DNA of 64,000 nt from Wuchereria bancrofti (GCA_005281725.1 SSBO01000012.1:6761177-6825176), one strand, 5' to 3'. Numbered from the stretch's first letter, positions 1 to 13,545 are shown. Program-made: numbers and translations. Notes: a model not told the origin generated them from the sequence alone.

Positions 1-105
1 ATTATCAGGTTTGCATCCAATGCACCAACCTCCTCAGCACGACGCACCTTTCAGCCTCGAATTCGTGGACTTTAAAACAAGTCGGATGAAAGAGATATTT
101 TTCAG
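1..105 (+). CDS. Partial 3' end of an unidentified exon at the window edge
   Basis: One frame is open from the left edge to a good splice donor at 106 (TTCAG|GTGAGG). It encodes about 34 residues beginning SGLHPMHQPPQHDAP and ending MKEIFFR. The Pro/His-rich start followed by a compact mixed segment looks coding, and the donor fits a plus-strand exon. I do not recognise the family and no continuing exon was found in the next 4 kb, so it could be chance or a terminal piece of a gene lying mostly outside the window. Confidence 0.35.
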
Positions 106-3100
106 GTGAGGTAAGACCTGTACGGAGCAGATACCTTTCCAGATCTGAATTTGAAAATGTTTATAAATTTGTATTTGTATAATGATCTGGAAATTCTGTC
201 ACAATATTCTCGAGAAATAAGACAGAGTCGCTTGGGAGGACGAACACTGGAAAACTTATTGTCTACAACTCTTCAGGGCCGTCAGCAGTCTTTTGCATCA
301 TAGCTTCAGCGGAATCATTATCTACTTATCTATTGGCACACACTTTAGTTTTCTGCGATAAGGGTTAAATCACATCTAAACATCTGAGACATAATTTTAA
401 GATCCGCAATATTTCATCTATAGGGAACTTTTGAATTAAAGCTGACATCAGGACTCAGTGCGTCAGCCTACTCCACTATTCCAACCAATATTCTCGCTTT
501 CTAAGAAAAAAAGAAAAAGACCGTATCTCCAGTAAACTCCTCCAGCTGTTTAATAAACAATATGTTACAATTCAGATTGCTCAACTAATAGAAAAGTTAA
601 TGCTATGCTTTTTTAATTTCGTAGCAGAATAAAATAGGCCAAAATTTCCCAACTAATATGCAGGTTTCACCTGCCTTTTTCACTCACTCCTACCCCAGTA
701 ATAAGTGCTGGAAGTGGGAGTAGTACGGCAAGAATTTCGAAGGGATTTATTCGTGCTACACAGTGCACAAACTCGACAAGCTTTGTTGGCGCTCACTGGT
801 AATATTCAAATTTCAAACGCGAACGTGACACCTTTGAAACCAAAGACAAGTAACGGGGAAGTCTTGTATTTCACTTAGTCCTCTATCACATAAATACACA
901 CATAGACAACCATATATGCACTCCAGAACTTATAAATTTTGTCCGCACCAAAGCTTTGACCCTTTAACCTTCAAAAGGATATCCCTCCCGATCTCGTTCA
1001 CCACTGAAATTATACCAGTTCTATGCTATTTTTTCATGAAATATTTCCTCACTTGTAGCTAGAAACGGGAACTTTTAACTTCCCTAAACTTACAGAGTCG
1101 AACAATACAATCACGAATTGTCATTACACCCTAAAAGAGTGAAAAACAAACTATTGAAATGTGCATTTGTCGTCCACCTTACGCGTACGTGACCTAATTT
1201 CGTAATACATCCAGCCCTTATGTACACCACTTCCCCAAGCGTTAAATCCAGCATACGGCAACATACATAAAATAACAAGTATCGGTACCGACCTATCTAC
1301 CGACCGACCAAAAACAGACACTCACAAACAACGCCTGAACAATTGATGTCGGTCGTGCCACACCACCTCTTTCGTCGCGTCGTCGCGCGGCAACAAGTTA
1401 TCAGTATTGAAATAGTTATGAACGTACTGAATAGGCAAAGGAAGCACAGCTGGTGGTCTCTGGCCATGTTCTACAATTTCCATGTGGTGTAGTGAGTGCT
1501 CTTTCCAGGTTATGGCCAAGGATAAGGGAGTCCGTATAACAGCAGGTGCGGTGCTTTAATACGGCATTATCTGATTTTCGAAAATACTGAAAAGTCCGGA
1601 ACTCAGACTTCGAAGATCCAGTTAATGTTCCATTTAAAAGGTCGCCAAAACATCGAATTTGTATGAGAGACTACCTACTACCTGACCTGAACCCTGAAAT
1701 ATTGCGCAGCTCCAGAAGCCAAGGTCGCAGTCGCGCTACGGCTCAAAGTTTAAAATCGTTTTGTGGCGCGCAACAACGAAAGAATCAATGAGGACATATT
1801 GTAACCGGAGATGTGACCACCTATAGCCCTAATATATAACAATACATTAATATACGCTGACCGCTCAAAAAATTAAACAGTTGAAGGAGTTTTCTGAGAA
1901 CGATACGGTATGTTCTCCCAGTCACAAGCCACAAGTTAAGGAAGAATTGCAGGTAACCATGACATCATTACTTCTTGATTCCATCCTAACATTTAACATT
2001 TTTCTTTTTGTCAAATTAAGCTAAGGTTTACAGCAGCACGTAAAGCTATTACAGTGGTTAGCACGTTGGATAATAAGCGGAATTCACCAGCCGCGATGTT
2101 TTACTATTCCCAGAGCCAAAAATTTCGACATTATCTTTCTTATGCATTCTTTAAAACGTATAAGACGTACAATCACCATAACCAAATACTTTGAAACCAT
2201 CTCATATTAAGGCGAGAATAGATACAAGGAAGCGGATGACATATTGGTATACAGCGGGGTAATTGCAGTCGATTATAATGCGATATATTGTCCGACGCAG
2301 CACTGTATAAGCGGATATACAAAGGTTGTAATAAGACAAATAAAGTCTGCCTGATTTTGCAACACTGGAATACGGTGAGCGTACGCATGTGTTATAGGAA
2401 GGGCAAGAAAGAGACAGGAGGCGAGACAGTAACTTCACATCGAGAAATGAGAATTCTCCATTCCGAAAAAATTACTGCTAGACAAGGCTCACTACAATTA
2501 ACGTGACTTGAAGTCAACTGCAGAAGTACTCTCCCTCTGGACTGCATTATCTAAACCAGTGAAGAGCATATTCATACCGCTGCTATTTATTAGGGATATG
2601 AGTCAGTATTGTTTGATTCATGCTTGTATGTCAAATATTTCGGGGGACAGTAAATATACATTTTTTTCTATTCGAAATCAAAGTTTTAAACTAATGTAAG
2701 TGTAGAAGCATACCACAGCTGATTTAATAAAAGTAAAAACAATCATGGGTCATTGCTCAACATATTTCATTGAAACACATAGCATTCCCATATCAACAAT
2801 CTTTTTACTCGTCAGTTGTCTCATATCTTGTTGCATTTATATTATTTACAAAAGTTTCGCAAGACATCAATTTATGGATGGCCTGCCTATATGGGATGAT
2901 TTAACTGTTCTGCTATATTAAGCAAATAGACGTTAAAAGATAGCAGGCATACCAGTTGCACTACAATCAACAAAAGGTCGTGCTAAGCAACTGGACGGTT
3001 GTGGACAGCGTAGAAATCATCTAGGTATATGTAAACAGCACAACTTTATTTATATGTAAACTTTTAGACGACGACAGCACAATGTTTGCTTCATGTGGGA

Positions 3101-4187
3101 TGACTGCTTATAAAGCAAAACCGATCATGAGCTTTCGTAAGACCACAAACTTTTAAGAATTCATTTTAACATGATCACTGGTTGACCATCAGTGGTAAAG
3201 TGCACATATTGCATCGTTCAAAAATCAGTGGAATTCGTATGAAACTTCATGTCTCTAAATAACCAGGCACCATCAAAAACGTACGGAGAATTCCAGAACT
3301 TTCCTTCCAATAGCAACTGTTTTTGCGTCAATAATTTCTTTAATAAGCTACAACAACTTAGAAATCTATTTGAGACTTTACGGCTGCTCCAGAAATAGAT
3401 GGGCTGCATTGATCTACAATGGAGCAATTGACCACTCGAATTAATACAGGTACCTCATCCATTCATCCATTAAGTTCTTGCAGTGCAAATTATGTTTCTA
3501 GGGAATATATGATGCAAGCGTCCGTTCATTAATTTCATTAAGGTACAACATTTGCCACTTCCAAATCAATGACAACCTGCTTAAAACAGTACCAAACCTT
3601 ACTTACGTTTCAGTACATCCCGGTGTCACCTCTTCCAACCAGACCGTTGTACTATGTCTGCTGAGTCAATGTTAGCAATTTTCGCTTGAAGTGGTATTGC
3701 ATTCCAACATGTACAACGGTCCTAACGAGAATTGGCCATTGGCCAAATTTTCTGTACGAAGAAAGCTTGGATTTTAGTTGGGTGGATGGCAGTGTGAGTT
3801 AGTGTAGCTTGCTTATCGTTGTAGGTGTGATAGGTTTGGTATTCAGCGTCACACATCATCTGTCGAGCCAATGGGCACTTTAGAACGGTTAGAAAGATCA
3901 TGAAATATAGGAGAATAGAGAGTTCGCATTTGTCGAGATCGCCTAGTTCTTCACTGCCGTACAAGCTCTCTCGAATTCCGGATGACAGATCCGAGCAACT
4001 TATGAACGGTGAGCTCTTTCGTGTCCTTCGTTTTCATTATTGGATGCTGCTTTACCATCCACTAGAGTTATTCTACTAATAATATGGCGCTTCACTTTTC
4101 ATAATTTAAGACCGTCTTGTCGTGCGAGGTTTTCTCTATCTCAGCCGTAGTCATCGCTTTAAAGCAGGTCAGCATCGTCATTAATAT
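106..4187. other. Intergenic region, no gene recognised
   Basis: No exon chain could be supported here. Short ORFs occur on both strands. The most protein-like is on the minus strand at 1483-1322: an ATG, then MEIVEHGQRPPAVLPLPIQY and about 33 further residues. It has no recognised family and no clear partner exon. A second minus ORF at 3964-3722 starts MYGSEELGDLDKCE. It faintly recalls degenerate retroelement ORFs but is too weak to call. Confidence 0.5.
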
Positions 4188-7100
4188 ATGAAGTTTTTTG
4201 GTAAAGATATATATTGATGACTATTCATATAAATTCGTTGTGCGCAGGATCATTATAAACTGTGTTGAACCTCAGGCAGCTCGTATTAGTCTACCTCGTT
4301 ATTTATTGATCACATTGGAGGATTGTTTTAGTTTCCACATTCTGACTGCATGGTGTCACGTGGTCCATTTTTTTTCTTTATTTGCAGGCGCATTATCTCC
4401 CTTACATACAAGACGTGGACCTCTGAATGATTTGGTGACGCCAACGCCTGATTTTGCTGAATTTGATTATGTGCGTGAGTGTCCCAAACTGCTAGCCGTA
4501 ACAAGTGATGAAGACTGCCAGAATGTTGCAGTTACCTTCTCTGACTTGGTCTTTTCTTAACTTTATAAAGTCATTTGGTCCTGCTGTTGCCAGCATGAAT
4601 TTAACGTAAAACTTCTCTTTCAGTGCATAACCACAGACGTGGTCCGTGCAACATTTACTGTTGTTAGCACCTAAATTTTTCATGTCCCTGGTTACAGCTA
4701 TAGTTAATTTCAGGACAAATTACAAATAGAGTTGGAGCAAATATTGGTGCACACGACTGATCATCAAAAAAAAATTTATGGAGAGATTACCTTCTTGACT
4801 ACTGGCGACTACCCTTCTGAAGATATCTCCATCAGGCTCATGCCTGTATATGAGCTTAAAACTTCGGAACCTCTACCTAGCTGCAGTAAAGAAATTGAGA
4901 GAGAACCGTGAGTTAGTTTTTGAGGTGATTTGCTTAACACCTACTGCGTGATCAGAAGTAAATCAGGTTTTTCAGAATTTTTTCCTTTTATTACTATTTA
5001 GTGAAGATATCTGTTATTGCATGATTATGCCAAGTTTTTTTCGATTCAGAATAGTGGAAGACCCGTGCATGGATGGTGAAATAAATTGGCTGGATGAAGG
5101 TTTCGATGTTTGGCCACCAATCAATTTGTCCCAAAAATTCTGGGTTTTCGCTCGCGAATATCTTGATCCCGTAGATGAAGAATACTTGCATCAGTGGTGG
5201 TCAAGTATTATTCAGCTTTTTAATAATGATAGCATCTCAAAGTTGCAGTCTGATTTGTGTCCAGGTAATTGTGCATGTATCTTTATTTCAGGATGACTAG
5301 CGTTTAACTCACGTTGTCCTTCCTTAGATATATTGGAATTTAGAATACCAAAGGCGCGAAGGCAATGTTGCATTTAAGGAAGCGTAGTTGTAAAGGTATT
5401 TTTGGATCTGAAACAATGAAGAATTCTACACGTGAGATTCTTGAAAAATTTCGCTTACTATTTGATGTTACGGTATTTGCTAGAAAGAGCGAATGCATGG
5501 CTGCAGAAATGGAAAAATGAGTCACTGGTAACCCGGGTGATGAAAGTTCGTGGATCAGATGAACTGTGTTCAGCCTGTAATTGTCAAGTATTTCGGGACT
5601 TTTTTAAAGTAAATGTAACTTTACTTTTCATTACAGTGAGAGCGAAGAAAAGCACTTGTTGTGACGCCGTACTGCACGATGGTAAAGCCAGCTCTCTACC
5701 ATCTTTTTCGAAATGGTGTACTCCTGCATCACTTCACTGGAATAAGTAATGATGATTAGCTTTTTAGATTCTGAGGCATTAAATTCATTGCCATATTCGG
5801 TTTTAAATTTCGAAGAAATCTATGCTTTTTTGATTTGCCCTTTTAATGGGTTTAATTAGTTTTATGTCTCTGCTCATGCTTATTTCCAGGTCTTTCATAT
5901 TGAGTGAAAATATCTCTTCACCCACAAGGCTAAAGCTGCTTAACAATGACTCATCGCCACCGCCGAATAAAATAGCACGGTAATCGATACAAACGGATTT
6001 CTTGGAAGGGGAAATTTTGATCACTCTTGCTTGTTTATCATTTCAATGTTCTTTTAGATTTGAAAAAAAACCGTCATCACAATCACCAAGGAAAACTACA
6101 TCATTGCTCAGTGATCTCGTCAGTGCGTATGTCAGTGAAAAAATTGGTAACTTAGGTAATCATTACAATGGTGTGCTTCCGAAATTGGATAAAAAAAACT
6201 GCCCTCCTAGTAAGACCTATGTTTATATTTTGGAAAAGCTACTGTAATGTAAGATTGATGCATTAAAGATGATAGTACAAGAAAGATCTTATTTGGATTC
6301 TAATCAATTATTATCATATTTGTTCAAGTGCTTTCCATTTATTTTTAGAAGAGTTTCACATTTTTAGAGAAAGATTCGTTCTCACTGGTTCAGCTTGAGG
6401 CTAACGACTGGTTAATCAGAAATGAAGGGACTGAAAGGGAGGATGCATTTCCAATCGCTCATCCTAATGGCCTAATATCTGGAGGAAACGATGCAGCCAG
6501 TTGTGGAGATACATTAGAAATGCTAAATTATGCTTTAGCCGATTACCTCCGTAGATTTGGTAATAAACTGTCTATCAGTTTTTTTATAAATTCAAACAGG
6601 GCATTTCTTTTGTCTAATTTAGTAAATTTAATGAATCTCTTAAACTTTCAGGTGAAAAGCCTGATGTAAACAAATGCAGCAAAGTTATCCAAGAAATTAT
6701 CGGACCGGAAGGCGTGGAAGAGTTAGTTAGGAAATCTGCATCCGGTAAAAAAGATTACAGTGAGGTTAGCAGCTGTAGTTCATTTAATCAAGGGTTGCCT
6801 TCATTGGTTAAAATGTTTTATTAGATCTTGTATTACTGTATTCTAGCTTATTTGTGAATTTTGATCATAATATTTTCTAATACAGGATGAAGTATCTGCA
6901 ACCCTAAAGAAATTGCAAACGGAGCTTACTGAAAAAGAGATACCGTGGCGTAGTGTGGTTGCTAAAATTTGGCATCGTTTGCTCGCGGAGTATTTGCGCA
7001 TGAAGTTAGAACAAGCACTTGACAAAGCAGATCAGGAGGTTAGCTTTTCCATCTTGTAAGGGTTTTAATTTTATCTAATCTTTTAAATAGTTTTGGTTGC

Positions 7101-7377
7101 TGTAACGTCTGATTATCAATTACTTTAATGCTATTATTTGTTGTTTAGTTCTCATTTCATAGTATTCTTTGAAAGCGTCCCAAGTACTTGACATATGTAA
7201 CGAATTTTCTAGATGTTTGAAATATATGACAAATATTATTCGGAATTTCCAAGACGACGACCAATGAATGAACAGGAAAGGGAGGAATGTCGATGTGTTT
7301 TTCAACGAAGGAATGATGTAGCGCAGGCGTATTACGGCAAAAAATATTCTTTAAACAAATGGAAACGTAAGCGTTAG
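4188..7377 (+). CDS. tada3: TADA3 / ADA3-like transcriptional adaptor (SAGA/ATAC HAT module)
   Basis: ADA3 links ADA2 and the GCN5 acetyltransferase in nuclear SAGA and ATAC complexes. The N-terminal exons carry PDFAEFDYVRECPKLLAV then LQIELEQIL, matching the family's Asp-Phe...Cys-Pro and Leu/Glu helix. An FW-containing segment at 5100-5200 matches the central NRFW block. The C-terminal exons begin EDEVSATLKKLQTEL, continue through a long charged helix and end with an Arg-rich FPRRRPMNEQERE helix, as in human TADA3. Supported exons: 4188-4200 (MKFFG start), 4388 to about 4530, 4714-4907, 5050-5264, 5890-5979, 6058-6155, 6368-6559, 6652-6764, 6886-7038, 7213-7377. One or more short exons between 5265 and 5889 are unresolved; open pieces lie at about 5354-5480 and 5640-5750. 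The donor after 4524 or 4530 is weak. Phases of the remaining junctions agree. The family call is by eye. Confidence 0.75.
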
Positions 7378-10300
7378 GATTTAATTAGAATTTTCAGCAG
7401 AAAATATATCACCAATTTAACTAGTATCATACTGTACCATGTCTTCATTAATTTCGGTTTTATTGTACCCTCAAGCCACAGTTGTCCCAAACGCTGCTTT
7501 TTTCTTTGGTTTTTGTCACTGTTGAAACTGCTATTTGACAAGGTAAATGTGCTGTGGTTTCTGTACTTCAGTAGTCATTGTAGGTAAGTTTTATTTATTA
7601 TGGTGCATGCTGCGTAATTTACCAGTGGTATCAACTACATACAATAACATGTTTGAAATGCGAGGTCTTACCCCTTATTACAGTTAGTGCATGTCCCAAT
7701 CTTGTGGGGAAATTTTCGTCCCTTTAGATGTGGGTAGAGCAAATAGCAAAGGTCTCAAAAGGCAAGTCATATAGCGTTTGAAGTAATATTCCTCTTTCTT
7801 CCTTGTTTGTACCTAGTCCTTATCTTCCGTTAGCTATTTTATCTGTAGTTAGGTGATTGCCCTTGATTGAATTTATAACATTTTTCCTTCTTTTTTTTTT
7901 TTGGATTATTTGTGAGAAATTTCTTAAACTTTTGTATAGTAAATAAACGAAATTTTCAGATAAGGTAGGTTGTGTCAAGGATCTGAAATTCGACATATGT
8001 CCGAAAAACAAGGGTCTGGATAGGAATAGCGATTATAAAATATGTCTTATAAATAATATCGAGTTCTGCAGTGAGTATGAAATTGGAAGTTAGAGGAAAT
8101 TTCGATTCAGGCTTGCTCCTGTGAAATTTCAAAAGTGTTGAGCTAAGGTTGATTAGTGCTCTGTCATAAATCAATTGGCAATCTGGTGAGAACCATATAT
8201 TCCGTAGGCATGTTCAGTGCTTGGAATAATTCGAAATTAAGCACATTATCCATAAAAACTTGTGAGAGACTTCAGGAAATACATATTAACCGCTATAATT
8301 TGTTAGTATCACGGTTTCAGAAAATAGCTCCTTAGAATCGAGTAGCAGTAAAAATTAAGTTTGAAATTATATTCAAATTGTATGTTCGTGGTGCTTGCTG
8401 ATGCGATTAACACTGTAAAGAAACTTGGTTCATCTCATAAACTTTCTGAAACTTGACTAATAATTTTTTAACTGATTTCTACTACCTCGACATGTTATTC
8501 ATGATGAATACATTTTTGTGCAAAGCTTAAGAGTTTTTTTTTTTTTGGCATTATTATGTAAAAACTTATGGAAATGTAGATGTAGATGTGAGTAGAGAAA
8601 TTTCAATGTAGCTTTCTAGTTTGAGGAGCAAAGAGAACATGACATCGGAAGAGTTAGGCGCAAACGTTGTTTTGCAAATGTTGTATTTCAAAAGTTCTAT
8701 TGGAAGTTTGTATTGCAAATGTTGTATCTCTGTCCAGGATTGTAAATTATGCATTATTGTTTTACCCAGTTAAGTGCTCGGTGCGAGCTTTGTAGTTGTA
8801 TTTATCACATGTTTTCTTGAATATGATGGTTTACTGTTTTGCCGTTTCATTGTGATATGCTTTTTGACAAATTTTGCACTTAATCATTTTTATACTTTAA
8901 ATTGTACAGTTCATTCTAAGAAGTTGTACCTTAATGAATTTCTGGAATGCATTCAGATACATTGATTTTAATGTAAAGTTTTTATAATATGAATTTCATT
9001 AGAAGTCCTCTTGCTTTATTCACTGTAGAAATTGCTGTCAATATTATAGTAGGAACTGATCCATTTTAAATTGAGTGAAAACGTAAGTACCAGCAACAGA
9101 GCTTTGGCGAAATAGTCGGAAAGGCGCTTGGGTTATCAACATTAAGGTACTCGCATTTGCTGAAAATCTTTGCAAATTTCTTGTGGATTGAATATAATTT
9201 AATTCACGAAGAACTTCAGTGCAAATGTCATCAAAAGTATTGCGGGTTTCTTTTTTTTCCTTTTCATACATATGTTAACTGTTTGTTGTTTTGAAAGCAT
9301 TAAATTACGGGAGATATGGTAATTTTGATCTAACTGCGTAAGTTTTGGGATTTGAATGTTTGGAACTTTTGGGAGTTGGGAAGATAATTCATTGAGCAAT
9401 GATTGCAGTAACTGTTAATGTTTCAGTCTTGTTTCTGTAATCTTGATTTCTTAATTTCACTATTAACTGAAAGTAATATAAGTTTCTGTAGACAGATTGA
9501 ATAGGATCTGGAATGAGGACAAATAACGAGGTTTTATAAAAACGAAGTCCATACCTTCAACTTTGAATGGATGGGCTTCGTTTTCCGAGAAAACTCCTTC
9601 TTTAGAACAACTATCGAAGTTTTCACTGCCAAACCATACCACGGTTCGAAGTAACTTCTAGAAATACCACTACACGACTGCCTTTCCTAGGTCCTGGAAC
9701 TCATTTCCGTTCAGTTCACATATCCAATATTGATTTATGACAAGTAGTTCTAGCACCTTAGCGGTGATCTTGTCCAAAACGTGTAAATGTGGTCGTCTTT
9801 TTAACTGTAAACACGGGTTCATAATTTGTTTTCAAATGAAAAGGACTACGTGATCTCAGGGTAGTGAACTATAATCATTTTTCACGCATGTCATTTTACA
9901 TTTAATCTTACTCCAACTACCAAAATCTGATAAATGAAGATTAGCTAGAAGTACAAAATGTTTCATTTTTGTTTTCAGGATAGGCTTAAAGTAGCTGATT
10001 CAATGCAGAAATATTAAACACAGGAAGATATTAGATTTATCTGATAGAAATAAACTGATGTTAACAACTCAGAATTATCAACGAGTAAAGGACGAGAGGG
10101 GGAGAGATTATTCGTTAATCTAGAACACTGAATTGTTGTCTTTAACAACTAATTTAAAGAAACTGTGCAAAAAAGAACTGCGCTATAATCCAGAATTGTG
10201 CTATAATGAATGATTTTTCTTCTGGCAATCTTTTTCTCCCCCTTCAGATACATTTCGAATAGTCCATTGAATCAAATTAAAGCAGAAAGTTCGTCATACT

Positions 10301-11934
10301 ACCGGGCACATTTTATGTCGTCATACTACCGGGCACATTTTATGTGCTTCATTCTTCCTTGTTACTTCAGCACTTGTAGAATGAAAAAACAGTCGAAATA
10401 AAAAAGTGCAGTAACAGTTTCGAAAGTAACATATGAAGAAACCTGAGTCAAATTTGAAAAAAAAAGAGTTATTTAAGGACCTGAAAATTACTAACTGACT
10501 GTGATCGTAAACATTTGCTGGTAAGAACCACGATGATCATAAAACACGATGTATGAATGATAAGTATTCGCAAAAATTAACAAAAAGTAATGCGTCCTTA
10601 CTAAATGAAATTAAAGTAATGTACTCACAAAATTGCCACGAAATATGAAATAATGATTAAAACAGTTTAATAAAATATATGAAAAAGGAATACCAATTTA
10701 CTATGAACTTTGCGACCTTCATAATTTTAATGCTTAAAGACCTAGCAAACTTTTGAAGTTATTAAAATTAATGGGCGAGATTTATTTAGATTTTGAATTC
10801 AACTGTTCTGATCAATTTTTTTTCTTTTTTTTTTGCAAAAGATTCGACGAGACTAGAAGATTGATATCACACTTCAGCATGATACTCTAGAATGGTTTAT
10901 AATATGTTTTGCAGAAGAGGCAAGTTGTCGCATTCTTCCGTCGTTATGAGATTGATATCATATTTTCAATTAGTTTCAGGAAATCCGCAATATTTCGAAA
11001 ACAGAATTTTTCAGAGCTGGCACAGCTTGATGGAAATGAAGAAAAATGCTTAATCTTGTTGGTAGAATGGAAACTACGCACTAGTGGACGATTTTTGTTT
11101 TTTGAAAAGGGTAAAAAAGTGCAGCTTAATTTTAATTCATGGAGTCATGTAGAGGCAAGCGTTATTTGAATCTCTCTAGGGGATCACAAATCATCTAATA
11201 TCCATTTTAACAAAACATTTTGCCTTCACGTGCTCTTTTTCTTTTTCTCCGAGTTTTATTACTTTTTTTTTGTGTTCTTCCAGATTATTTAAAATGCATT
11301 TTTATGCTAAAACAGCCGAAACTTCAATATCGTTGTGATTGGTATTTCCCTACAAATCAAACAAGGGTGAGGTTACCAAAGAATTTAATATCCGTGTTTC
11401 ATAAACTAATAATATTTGAAACAATAAAGGGAATTCTGAATTCTACACTTTGTCTTTTGATGATATGCGTTTAATAAGTGATGTCAACTAGCTTTCATTG
11501 GAAACTGCTGTAGTTTCAAGATGATTAGATGCGTGAGAAAGTTACTGCATCCGGTAAACAGGTGGAACAAAGAACGGAACAGTTCCGACAAAAATTTAAA
11601 CTCGTCTGAGTTGTCTGTCATGATTAACTTACTCAATTAAGATCTGAAGTGAAGCAATCAATTTCTTTTTTAAAAAATCACAGTCGTTTAAAAAATGGGA
11701 GTCATACAAGCACTGAAGTTTTCTGACATCTATGAAAATCCTTGCATTATCTAACAGCTTTAAAACCGCGCCTTGTCAACTCGTCACTTAGATCTAATTA
11801 TTAACTTTGTTTAGCTGATCTCCTCTGCAGTATTGTAAATCATGAGTCTTGTTATGAGTTAATGCTTATATATAAGGAGTCTTCTGGATAACAATCTGAT
11901 ATTCATTGCCATTTTACAACTACATCCTCAAACT
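7378..11934. other. Intergenic AT-rich region
   Basis: No coding exon chain is supportable. It contains poly-T runs (7889, 8528, 10818), a 27-bp tandem duplication at 10291-10344, and a dispersed short repeat near 8669-8730 (TGCAAATGTTGTAT twice). The plus ORF 10909-11169 has no recognised domain. Confidence 0.6.
10291..10344. repeat. 27-bp perfect tandem duplication
   Basis: Two adjacent identical 27-bp units, 10291-10317 and 10318-10344, start TCGTCATACTACCGGGCACA. The unit is a multiple of three and sits inside the unrecognised ORF 10210-10401, so both copies are read in the same frame. It is probably a recent replication-slippage duplication. Confidence 0.95.
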
Positions 11935-11941
11935 TTTTAAT

Positions 11942-12072
11942 ATTGTTCAATAACTACGATCAACGATAATCTTTATCTCAATAAAATAAAGATTGATCAA
12001 ATGCCGTTTTCTCTGCAAAACAACAACTATTCGGCTCTTCAATCTACTCGAATCAGATCATAATTCACGACA
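11942..12072. repeat. LTR-like repeat A beside the Pao fragment
   Basis: This segment starts TGTTCAATAACTACG, contains CTCAATAAAATAAAG (a polyadenylation-like motif) and ends TTCACGACA, giving the TG...CA termini expected of an LTR. It is about 80% identical by eye to the reverse complement of 14890-15017. It abuts the degenerate Pao pol fragment that starts near 12320. A TTTGGTGCGGGAGG stretch just after 12082 could be a tRNA primer-binding site if the LTR is read on the plus strand. Orientation therefore remains open. Confidence 0.55.
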
Positions 12073-12319
12073 ACAATGATTTGGTGCGGGAGGTGAGGTT
12101 AGATAAACGAAGAACTATTAACCTTGTCAAATTCTAATATAATTTACAGTTAGTAAGGAACGACAAACAACAAAAAAATAATTAGGGACAAATTCCAACA
12201 CGTATTCTTTGTTAACAATGTAAATAAGTAGCAATGCAAATATGCTCAGATACATGGAAGATGAATATTAAATGAATGATTTCTTACGTGACATTGCAAC
12301 TTTGCCTGAGAAATGTTCA

Positions 12320-13544
12320 AACAATCTATGGATTTAATATAATTTTAATTCTACATAATATAAATCGGTTTTTTCGACATTCCTGACGAAAGATGAAACC
12401 TTCAGAAGGATGAATGGTCTCATTAGTTTGAGATTGTCGTTTTGCACCATTTCTAGTCCGTAGAGCAATAATTTTTTCGTGTTCATTAACTTTCCGAATT
12501 GATTTGCCGGACTCCGATGGTTGAATTGTTGAATTTCCTTCATCATGGACTTCCAAGGAGTAGAGTATATATTCACTGGTCGGTTCAGGAGTGTTTCATG
12601 TGGTAATTCTATTGAGGCACTTTTTATTTCTCTATTCTTTCTTTAATTTCTTTTATCCTGGCTAATTTCTATACACCGTGAGGAACTTCTGATTTGTTAA
12701 CTAATACATTTTCTTCCTCATGAAGTGTTCTTGTTACTACATTTCTTAGAGAAGAGTGTTCTCTTTTAGTTCGTTCTCGAAGACTGATTAAATAGTCATT
12801 TCTGCGTTTGTCCCGAAATGTATCCAAGCTTTGAGAGTATTTGACCAATATTTCGTAAGTTTTTCCTTGGTACTTAATTTGTGAGAGGAAAAAAAAAGTT
12901 GTCGCTAACAATTGGGGTAACGAAAGAAGCAATAGGCAAGATAAAATCAATCGGACATATAATTACATCATCTTCAAAGTTTATGTTAGTGGCCGAGTAT
13001 TTAATATACCTTCGACTTCTACCATTAGTGTTGTTTTCTTCCCCATAATAACTTCCCCCCACCAATGGCTCTTCTCATTGCCCAATTGGTTATTCCAATT
13101 ATTCACTCATAAAACTCCACCACTTCACAGGCTTTTGGTATGGTACTCTTCCAGATTATTCCTTTATTTGCTAGGAAAATTGTATATTTCGGTCCATAAT
13201 GGTCTAAAAACTAATTGGAACTGGCTATCATTATCACTTAAGACTAATTTAGAATAACCTCGTCGGGTTTAAGAAGATTCATTGTGTACAAAAAACTTTC
13301 GGCAGATAAATTTTCTACCAGTTCTGAATGCACTGCTCTTGTTGTGAAACATATAAAGAAAGCTACCCATCTTTTATGCCGGTTTCAGTTTTATTAGAAA
13401 GAGGACCCGTATAATCCAATCCAATATGTGCGAATGTTTGGAAGCGCATGACTCAGGTTTCTAGAAGATTAGGCATGACAGAAACTTGAATGTTTTTGCT
13501 TTCTATCCTTTACAATGCATACACTTCTTCAATACTCGCTTAAT
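12320..13544 (-). mobile_element. Bel/Pao retrotransposon remnant, integrase to pol C-terminus (copy 1)
   Basis: Read on the minus strand, the segment gives broken stretches typical of Pao-clade polyproteins. These are the integrase core start (a HIGLDYTGPL-like block near 13430, then FTTRAVHSELVENLSAESF), the ERxIGxTxxAxRRAxG-type block near 13080, and the pol C-terminal domain. Recognisable C-terminal motifs are DYLISLRERTKREHSSLRNV and, after a frameshift, NRPVNILY-type residues near 12575. Several stops and frameshifts interrupt it, so it is a pseudogene of a transposon. It stops abruptly at 13544, next to the N. The integrase zinc finger, RNase H and reverse transcriptase are absent here. 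Confidence 0.85.
12571..13544. repeat. 974-bp direct repeat, copy 1
   Basis: This interval is colinear with 15724-16697 at a constant offset of 3153 bp and with no indels. The only difference noticed is G at 12593 versus T at 15746. Both copies share every frameshift and stop of the degenerate Pao integrase. The repeat ends exactly at the N. Confidence 0.97.
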
Positions 13545-13545
13545 N
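13545..13545. other. Ambiguous base (N) at repeat boundary
   Basis: The only N in the window lies directly after the last matching base of the 974-bp repeat. Sequence to its right is unrelated to the sequence following the second copy. That is what a contig join or collapsed repeat would leave. Confidence 0.95.

Noticed and set aside
5840..5860. GGTTTAATTAG considered as a spliced-leader RNA gene
   Set aside because: Only the first bases match the nematode SL1 leader; the remaining leader sequence and any downstream donor/snRNA structure are absent.
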